A DNA stretch of 64,000 bases. It comes from Sediminicola sp040566555 (lineage in GTDB: Bacteria; Bacteroidota; Bacteroidia; Flavobacteriales; Flavobacteriaceae). Under the pieces are notes generated by a model. That model saw only the letters and a list, made by a program, of their open reading frames with translations. It ran no database searches and was not told where the DNA came from. The translations under genes and the position numbers were made by a program. Position 1 is the first letter of the stretch, and every line of letters starts with the position of its first letter. Location: NCBI RefSeq assembly GCF_040566555.1, contig NZ_JBEWYP010000001.1, forward strand, positions 434,001 through 498,000, given 5' to 3'. Below are positions 58,901-64,000 of this stretch, piece after piece.

Positions 58901-59366
58901 CATTACTAGAATTCCAATGATATCTAAAGGTGAGTCCTAGATCCAAATTCACCTCTTCAAATACTATTTTATTCCCAAATTTATTTTTGAAGAGATTCCT
59001 ACGGGTATTATAAACTCCTTTTTGATTTTCAGAAAATGGTTCCCATAATATGGTCTTATCACTTAAATGTACCTGCAACATGGTCTTACTACCTGTTACC
59101 TCCGCGGACTCGGTAATCTTATCATCTGTATAATATGGAAAAAGTGCCATATCGGAGTCCTTTCTTCCTGCAGTTATACCTCCATTACTGGACAAAAACA
59201 TCCAATGGTTGGAATCACTAACAATGCTCATAAAGAATGGTCTCATGGCATCGTTATTGGAAATCTTATAATATGTCTCGTTTTCAATTTCTACATACTC
59301 ACCACTAACCTTATGGTCAGCAAAATATGCTGGGTTCTTTCCTATATAAATTTGCTTTCCCTTCAT
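55908..59366 (-). CDS. GH149-like beta-1,3-glucan phosphorylase
   Basis: 1152 residues with no signal, so cytoplasmic. It has a beta-sandwich N-terminus, a helical connector and a large (alpha/alpha)6 barrel. The probable catalytic Asp is in RPEWNDANNALVG near residue 655, like the DWND motif of GH94 phosphorylases; RRHGDPSRPWNKF is in the same domain. Length is far above GH94 (about 800) and fits GH149, known to phosphorolyse beta-1,3-glucan to glucose-1-phosphate. Its position beside GH16 and GH17 genes supports this. GH161 or GH94-like is a possible alternative. Confidence 0.75.
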   Translation of the reverse strand: MKGKQIYIGKNPAYFADHKVSGEYVEIENETYYKISNNDAMRPFFMSIVSDSNHWMFLSSNGGITAGRKDSDMALFPYYTDDKITESAEVTGSKTMLQVHLSDKTILWEPFSENQKGVYNTRRNLFKNKFGNKIVFEEVNLDLGLTFRYHWNSSNEFGFVRKSTLINNNEEEVQLTLLDGIQNILPYGISTALQNNRSNLVDAYKKNELEAKMGLGIYALSAIIVDKSEPSEALKATIAWSLGLEDCSYLISSLQTDKFRKGLPIEQEVEVKAEKSAYFIHANLKLDAKKNKSWHIVANVNQGPSDVAYISNLLLTDKDLLQKIQADIDLGTRNLKELTAAADGFQASADELKTTRHFANVMFNIMRGGIFDNNYQIEAQDFKTYLSNANKDVYKGHKEILNQLPEVFSLSHLKALTNKNNDADFKRLCMEYMPLKFSRRHGDPSRPWNKFSINTRNEDGSKVLDYEGNWRDIFQNWEALAHSYPEFMESMIFKFLNASTFDGYNPYRVTKGGFDWEVIEPEDPFSFIGYWGDHQIVYLLKFLEFIEDFYPNKLAGYFNEDVFVYANVPYKIKGYSDILKNPKDTIVFDDKLDHVLHERKKMLGADGLLLLNQNKAICKVNFIEKLLATTLAKCSNFIPEGGIWLNTQRPEWNDANNALVGNGVSMVTLFYLRRFLKFFKGLTEKTNFTEVAISEELTTFFKEINTTLIGSQQLLEGKISDTDRKLIVDGLGKAGGKYRTTIYQNGFSGTKKPLGKSELLEFIDVMINYLDHTIKANKRKDKLYHSYNLMSVENEKEISVSYLTEMLEGQVAVLASDCISSEEALQVLDALINSKLYRKDQSSYILYPNKDLSRFIAKNKIPADRIKKSELALQLMKDGNAKIVEQDINGSYHFNGSFNNANSLKAALEKLPEQYQELVAKDSKLLMDIFEEIFDHKSFTGRSGTFFGYEGLGSIYWHMVSKLLLAAQECCLKAIENNEKSDVVERLKDHYYEISEGIGVHKSPQLYGAFPTDPYSHTPAGKGAQQPGMTGQVKEDILSRFGELGIGVQAGKLSFNPKLLKKEEFFRQDATLHYFDIDKNEKQLPLTGNSFGFTYCQIPVVYQLNGKLGMEVVFKEGTSTKFEDSQLDESLSKQIFERQDTIKLIKVGINGL

Positions 59367-59456
59367 GGAACCTATTTTAATTGATTTAAATTCATAACCT
59401 CAATTAAATACCTAAGTACCCAATTGAGGTTTTTAATTGTTATTTTCTTGTGTTAT

Positions 59457-60770
59457 TTATTTGACATTGAATGGTATGTTTGCTGTGCCTTCGTGATTAA
59501 AACCATCATCAGCATAAACAAACAACCTATAATTACCAGGGGCTGGGGATTTAAACTTTAAGGTGCCATTTTTTTCCTCCATACCTTCTATAGTAACAGG
59601 TTCTGGTCGGGCCTCATGATCGCCTCCTTCTTTTACTTCTTCACTTTCTGGCAAAATCTCCCATCTATACGCAATGGGATCATTTTCAATATCCTTGATA
59701 ATTACCTGTGCTATATATTCCTTACTCTTTTCTAGCGTTACGCTATTGTAAGCCGTTTTTCCATCCAATACAAAAGACGCTATCTGAGGCGTTCTATTTT
59801 CTGGCCATGTTCCATTCCAGATATAATGCATCACACCTACGGATTCCGTTTCCTTTCCATTTTCCAGGAAAACCCCGTACCAGGTAGGGGTACGTTCCTG
59901 TTTGTTTCCCCATAAAAATACGTAAGATCCTATACATTGTATTGTATCTGCAGCAATCCCACCTTTATAACGTTTAAGGTAATTTGCAGCTTTCAAAGTA
60001 CTGTTTTCCTCGATCGGAGCTCCCCAATCTGTGGTTGGCACCTCCCAGTGACCAGTTGCTCCCCATTCTGTTACCATATAAGGCCCATTCCATCCATATT
60101 CCCTGATTAATTTGGGTACATCGGGCAAGTCCCCGTACATCTGGACAGATAAAATATCCAGATCCCCACAACGCTCCTTAATATAATTGATCTCCTTTTG
60201 GGCTATTCCTGCCAAGGTAGTGGTAGTTGGGTGGTTGGGATCCAATTCGTGAATCATTTTAGAAATGTCATTTACGGCATCCCAAACTTTAGGATTGGAA
60301 TAATTTAAATTAAGCTCATTGCCTATGACCCAAATAAGCAAGGCCGGATGATCTTTGATCTCCAATACCTCCTTTTTAATACGTTCCTTTTGTTTCTGAA
60401 CAGCATCTTCATCATCATAATCAAATCCATGTCGCTCGCGCTCCACTTCAATACCCATACTAACCATAAGGCCATATTCATGGGCTTCGTCCAAAACTTC
60501 AGTTGCAGATTTTTTGCCATTATCCGTTCGCCAGGTCCTAAAGGAATTGGCGTTGTGTTCAGCTAAGGCCGCCACGTTGCCAAATTCCAAACCTGCCCCT
60601 TTTATATAAAAAGGCTCTCCATTTACCAATAATTGGAATTTATCGTCAGATTTAGAGACCTCTACTTTTGCAGGTTCATCCCCTAATGTCGATTCAGATT
60701 CCGTTTTTTTCGGATCGTTCTTACAAGATATAAACAAGCAGATACCCAGTATATATAGTAATTGCTTCAT
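59457..60770 (-). CDS. Lipoprotein glycoside hydrolase, clan GH-A (GH2-like TIM barrel)
   Basis: 437 residues with lipobox LFISC (Cys16), so anchored on a membrane. The TIM barrel has acid/base Glu152 in VIGNELN and likely nucleophile Glu235 in MVTEWGATGHWEVP. FRTWRTDNGKK and ELDPNHPTTTTLAG are typical of the family 2 C-terminal catalytic domain, but the beta-sandwich domains of real GH2 enzymes are absent. A Fn3-like domain (about 340-437) closes the protein. A beta-1,3-glucanase such as GH158 is conceivable in this locus; I cannot prove it. Confidence 0.75.
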   Translation of the reverse strand: MKQLLYILGICLFISCKNDPKKTESESTLGDEPAKVEVSKSDDKFQLLVNGEPFYIKGAGLEFGNVAALAEHNANSFRTWRTDNGKKSATEVLDEAHEYGLMVSMGIEVERERHGFDYDDEDAVQKQKERIKKEVLEIKDHPALLIWVIGNELNLNYSNPKVWDAVNDISKMIHELDPNHPTTTTLAGIAQKEINYIKERCGDLDILSVQMYGDLPDVPKLIREYGWNGPYMVTEWGATGHWEVPTTDWGAPIEENSTLKAANYLKRYKGGIAADTIQCIGSYVFLWGNKQERTPTWYGVFLENGKETESVGVMHYIWNGTWPENRTPQIASFVLDGKTAYNSVTLEKSKEYIAQVIIKDIENDPIAYRWEILPESEEVKEGGDHEARPEPVTIEGMEEKNGTLKFKSPAPGNYRLFVYADDGFNHEGTANIPFNVK

Positions 60771-60778
60771 TTTTTAGT

Positions 60779-62317
60779 CTATTTATTAATTAATAATTCT
60801 TCTACTTCCTCCAAGGTCCTTCCTTTGGTTTCAATCACATACTTGTACACGAAGAACACTGCACAGAGGGATAACAAGGCATAAATGGCAAATGTAACTG
60901 TTGGTCCCAAGTTAGATAGCTCCCACGGAAAAACCTGGGTAACAGAAAAGCTTATCAAAGAGTTGAAAAAGCCAACTACTGAAATCGCAATCCCCTTAAT
61001 CTTACTAGGGAATATTTCGGAAATCAGGGTCCACATGACAGGTCCCAGGGATATGGCAAAAGAAGCCACATATAGCAAGATAGCAATTAATACAAGGGTG
61101 GCATTGATAGAGATGAAATTGGTAATCTCATTGCGCTTAAATTCCAAAAACAGTTCATCATCCAATTTGGCGCTAACTTCTGTAAACAAGGCTGCCTGTC
61201 CATCAAAAGATTGGCCTTTTAAATCTGATAAGGCTACCATGATTTCCTTATTCCCTACTTTACTTAACGTATCATCATTAAAATTATAGGTTGCATTATT
61301 AAAGGCAAAGGTTGCCATCAGTAAGGCAACAGTCATAAAAGTTGTCCCGATTAGTAATAAAGGTTTCCTACCCAGTTTATCTATCAACCAAATGGCCACA
61401 AAAGTGAATACCAGATTGGTTAGTCCAACAACAATCGCTTGCAAGAAGGACGAATCTGTAGAGCCTCCAGCCTGTTCAAATATTGTTGGGGCATAATAGA
61501 ATACAGCATTGATCCCAGTGATTTGTTGAAAAAATGCAATCCCCAAGGCAATGATCATGATGGTTGCATACTTGTGCTTAAAAATATCGGACAATTTTCC
61601 TTTCTCCTCTTTTCTGTCCAATCCGCGTTGTATTTCCGCCAGGGTTGTTTCCGCATATTCCTCCCCACCGATTTTCATCAGGATTTTTCTAGCCAGTTTT
61701 ATCTCATTTAATTTAAGAATCAGCCACCTTGGACTTTTAGGAACTGTAAAGAGAGCGAAAAAGTAAATTACAGCCGGAATGGCTTCTACCCCTAACATCC
61801 ATCTCCATGACTCTCCTTCCATATTTACTAAGAAATAATTGGAAAAATAGGCTACGGAAATACCTATAACAATGTTCAGCTGGTTAAAAGACACCAAGCT
61901 TCCCCTTAATTTTGGAGGAGCAATTTCTGCAATATAGATAGGTGCTATTAAAATAGCTCCACCTATTCCAATACCGCCAATGATTCTGGCAATGATGAAT
62001 TCAGTATATCCTGTTGCCAAGGCCGACCATGTTGCTGATATAGAAAACAATGCAGCCACAATGATCAACATATTCTTACGTCCAAACCGGTCACTTAATG
62101 GTCCTGCCAATAAGTTTCCTGCCATTGCCCCAAAGACCACACAACCAACAGAAAAGCCCAATTGCCATTCCGTCATTTCAAAATATATGGTAATTCCTTT
62201 AACAGCACCGGAGATAACGGCACTATCAAAACCCAATAAAAACCCACCCAATGCAACTATTAAGCTGATTAAGATGGTATAGGATTTATTCATTTTAACG
62301 GTAACTTGCTTTTCCAT
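60779..62317 (-). CDS. MFS sugar porter
   Basis: 512 residues, twelve membrane helices. Sugar porter motifs are complete: GPLSDRFGRKNML after TM2, RIIGGIGIGGAILIAPIYIAEIAPPKLRGSLVSFNQL, VPKSPRWL in the central loop region, QQITGINAVFYYAPTIFE in TM7, DKLGRKPLL, and ETKGRTLEEVEELL at the end. A long insertion (about 340-400) after TM9 is unusual. It would take glucose or a small glucoside into the cytoplasm with H+ or Na+. Its place between glucanase genes suggests uptake of laminarin breakdown products. Confidence 0.94.
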   Translation of the reverse strand: MEKQVTVKMNKSYTILISLIVALGGFLLGFDSAVISGAVKGITIYFEMTEWQLGFSVGCVVFGAMAGNLLAGPLSDRFGRKNMLIIVAALFSISATWSALATGYTEFIIARIIGGIGIGGAILIAPIYIAEIAPPKLRGSLVSFNQLNIVIGISVAYFSNYFLVNMEGESWRWMLGVEAIPAVIYFFALFTVPKSPRWLILKLNEIKLARKILMKIGGEEYAETTLAEIQRGLDRKEEKGKLSDIFKHKYATIMIIALGIAFFQQITGINAVFYYAPTIFEQAGGSTDSSFLQAIVVGLTNLVFTFVAIWLIDKLGRKPLLLIGTTFMTVALLMATFAFNNATYNFNDDTLSKVGNKEIMVALSDLKGQSFDGQAALFTEVSAKLDDELFLEFKRNEITNFISINATLVLIAILLYVASFAISLGPVMWTLISEIFPSKIKGIAISVVGFFNSLISFSVTQVFPWELSNLGPTVTFAIYALLSLCAVFFVYKYVIETKGRTLEEVEELLINK

Positions 62318-62391
62318 TTTGGTTATTGTTAGGTTGGTTTTAGTATTCTATCGCAAAATACATATAGCGTCTGATTAAAAAAAAGTTTAAA

Positions 62392-62425
62392 AACGATAAG
62401 GCCTTGGATGGAAGACCTTACCGTT
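62392..62425 (-). terminator. Terminator or attenuator after GH16
   Basis: Inverted arms AACGATAAGG / CCTTACCGTT with one mismatch and a 14-base loop, followed on the minus strand by T runs. It would reduce readthrough from GH16 into the sugar porter gene. Confidence 0.6.
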
Positions 62426-62452
62426 AGTAAAAAAACAAAACAACTCAAATTC

Positions 62453-63562
62453 TTATTGATATACCCTTACATAATCTATTTCCATGGTATCCTCAGTAAA
62501 GTTCGGATTGATAGTTCCTCCTAAGGTTCCTCCCATGGCTATGTTTAAAAGTATAAACTGATCTTTGTTAAAAGGCCAAGTATCACTATTTTTTGATGCC
62601 GGATTATAGGTGTAAAATAGAGTGTCATCCACATAAAAATCCATTTTATCAGCTGTCCAGTCCACGGCATATACATGAAATTCGGTAGTCGTATCCGGAA
62701 TTTCTATAATTCCCTTATTTACAGTATTTCCAAAACTTGAAGGAGTATGGATGGCACTTGAAACCTCTCCAACATTATTTCCTACATGTTCCATAATGTC
62801 TATTTCGCCACAAGATGGCCAACCAACCGTGGTAATATCGGATCCCAAGGTCCAAATTGCAGGCCAAGTTCCTCCTCCTCCTGGGAGTTTCGCACGTACT
62901 TCTATACGCCCATATGTAAACGTGAACTTAGAATTCAGTCGTGCCGATGTATAATTTTTAGTTGAATTATAGGCGGTATAGTTTTCCTTTTTAGCAACAA
63001 TTTTTAAGGTGCCATTGGATACATAGGCATTATCTGTCCTGGAGGTATAATGCTGTTGTTCCCCATTGTACCAGCTTCCATTTTCAGGAGGCACTTCTTC
63101 AGAAAACCAGTTACTGGTCAACACAGCCCCATCTGAATCGAACTCATCTGCCCAAACCAGACCTGTTTCATCCGAAACATAAACAGTAATGGTCTTAAAG
63201 GCACTTATCATATTTCCGGTACTAGAATATGCAAAAACACTGACCACATGACTATTCTCACCTGTTGAAGTAAATTTATAGTCAAAAATTCCATTCGTAC
63301 TTTCCTGTTCTGCTTCGTTTCCAATTTTAAAGCCGTAGCGTACCGCATTGGTAGCTGTTGCCGTGCATTGGATAAGACCTGAACCGTCACCATTGGGATT
63401 ATTTGTATCGGATCCCACGATGGTAATGTCCAAGTTTAGATTAGTGGGCACTAACGCTTCCACAATTGGCTCAGTAGTTGAATCGCCACCAGTGCATGAA
63501 GCTAAAAGCAACAAGAATATGGTTCCCAATATCATAATTCCAATATTATTTCTGCCAAACAT
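62453..63562 (-). CDS. GH16 laminarinase lipoprotein with PKD-like N-terminal domain
   Basis: 369 residues with lipobox LLASC (Cys23). A beta-sandwich of the PKD type spans about 35-135. The GH16 jelly roll begins at VWADEFDSDGAVLTSNWF and holds the catalytic motif EIDIMEH (E-x-D-x-x-E, near 251-257) after WPAIWTLG. The C-terminal strand NPNFTEDTMEIDYVRVYQ is standard. It is a surface endo-beta-1,3-glucanase that cuts laminarin into oligosaccharides for uptake. It is near the start of the locus. Confidence 0.95.
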   Translation of the reverse strand: MFGRNNIGIMILGTIFLLLLASCTGGDSTTEPIVEALVPTNLNLDITIVGSDTNNPNGDGSGLIQCTATATNAVRYGFKIGNEAEQESTNGIFDYKFTSTGENSHVVSVFAYSSTGNMISAFKTITVYVSDETGLVWADEFDSDGAVLTSNWFSEEVPPENGSWYNGEQQHYTSRTDNAYVSNGTLKIVAKKENYTAYNSTKNYTSARLNSKFTFTYGRIEVRAKLPGGGGTWPAIWTLGSDITTVGWPSCGEIDIMEHVGNNVGEVSSAIHTPSSFGNTVNKGIIEIPDTTTEFHVYAVDWTADKMDFYVDDTLFYTYNPASKNSDTWPFNKDQFILLNIAMGGTLGGTINPNFTEDTMEIDYVRVYQ

Positions 63563-63603
63563 ATATATCAGTTTCGATTACAAAATAAAATAGTCAGTAT
63601 TAA

Positions 63604-63626
63604 AAGGGGCACCAAAGATGCCCCTT
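63604..63626 (-). terminator. Hairpin after the glycan-binding lipoprotein gene
   Basis: AAGGGGCA / TGCCCCTT stem with a 7-base loop and T-rich sequence downstream on the minus strand. Confidence 0.75.
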
Positions 63627-63645
63627 CTTCAAATGAAATTTTATA

Positions 63646-64000
63646 TTATTCCGCTATAAGTATAAACCACCAGTCGAACTCATTGTTTCCATCGGTTGTC
63701 TTCAACCACATTTCGTTTTCTGATCGGCTGAAAAACTCATATTTATGGTCACCACCTACATAATAACCCATAAATGCTTTCCCTGTAAGACTTAAGGTTT
63801 CTAAACCTCCAGGGGCTGACAAGGACCATTGTGCAGTATTATCTGCCAATGGATAATTTTCAATATCTGCTCCATTGGGTGTCTCACTATGTGGTCCCAA
63901 TTCATCGATCAATCCCACACGTCCGAATACTGTTTCACCTACTCCTGTATCATGGGTGAATGTCCCATTAACATTAAAAGTATAACGATCATCGTACATG
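63646..64000 (-). CDS. C-terminal part of a glycan-binding (PKD/SusE-like) protein
   Basis: Only the last 118 codons are in the window; the frame is open to the right edge, so the ATG at 63999 is probably internal. The segment is beta-rich (RYTFNVNGTFTHDTG, WSLSAPGGLETLSLTGKAFMGYYVGG) and ends with the conserved-looking TTDGNNEFDWWFILIAE. Similar modules end surface lipoproteins that lie between SusD and GH16 in flavobacterial laminarin loci, where they bind glycan. SusC and SusD would be expected just outside the window. Confidence 0.7.
   Translation of the reverse strand, partial: MYDDRYTFNVNGTFTHDTGVGETVFGRVGLIDELGPHSETPNGADIENYPLADNTAQWSLSAPGGLETLSLTGKAFMGYYVGGDHKYEFFSRSENEMWLKTTDGNNEFDWWFILIAE

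Overview
The window looks like chromosomal DNA of a marine flavobacterium (Bacteroidota, Flavobacteriaceae). It is AT-rich, and many promoters carry the Bacteroidota -7 box TAnnTTTG with little sign of Shine-Dalgarno sequences. There is a SusC/SusD pair, a laminarin-type polysaccharide utilisation locus, a type III and a type II glutamine synthetase, an AraC regulator with an N-terminal multi-spanning membrane region, and a curli locus of the Bacteroidota kind. No rRNA, CRISPR array, transposase or phage gene is visible. One tRNA gene (Arg, ACG) is present.

Layout. 1-6.4 kb: ABC exporter pair, dnaJ/grpE, an SDR39U1 epimerase, mnmD and a DUF4920 lipoprotein, all on the minus strand. 6.5-12.7 kb: ilvE, a MazG-like pyrophosphohydrolase, two small membrane proteins, crcB, then the nitrogen unit glnK-amtB-porin and a DUF1684 lipoprotein. 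13-21.6 kb: DJ-1/PfpI lipoprotein, an apparently inactive hydrolase-fold protein, an Lrp regulator, the fused mutase IcmF, purU and a DUF4197 lipoprotein. 22-28.5 kb: membrane AraC regulator followed by SusC and SusD. 28.6-35.3 kb: alpha/beta hydrolase, pyrF, prfA and a purM-like gene, with a Rieske-thioredoxin-ApbE operon between purM and prfA that ends in a decayed DUF3570 gene. 35.4-41.6 kb: curli operon csgA-csgB-csgE-csgF-csgG plus a propeller lipoprotein. 42-46.5 kb: divergent glutamine synthetases and a Na+/Ca2+ exchanger. 46.6-49 kb: BlaI/BlaR1-like pair. 49.2-51.7 kb: small ORFs, a LacI regulator, tRNA-Arg and a peculiar repeat array. 51.4-53.9 kb: Usp protein and a YeeE/YedE pair. 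54-64 kb: laminarin locus on the minus strand (glycan-binding lipoprotein, PKD-GH16, sugar porter, clan-A hydrolase, GH149-like phosphorylase, GH17), continuing beyond the right edge.

How genes work together. AmtB, GlnK and two glutamine synthetases form an ammonium uptake and assimilation set; the glnK and type II synthetase promoters share two GC-rich sites at matching distances from the -7 box. The laminarin genes suggest surface cleavage of beta-1,3-glucan, import, and cytoplasmic phosphorolysis. The curli genes supply secretion pore, adaptors and amyloid subunits, with an apparent CsgH-CsgE fusion and a CsgG with an added C-terminal barrel.

Most unusual: (1) an array downstream of tRNA-Arg made of a near-constant hairpin block and exact duplications of the tRNA 3' end; (2) fused curli components; (3) the shared nitrogen-promoter architecture; (4) the DUF3570 remnant. 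All product names come from reading the protein sequences; no database search was run.
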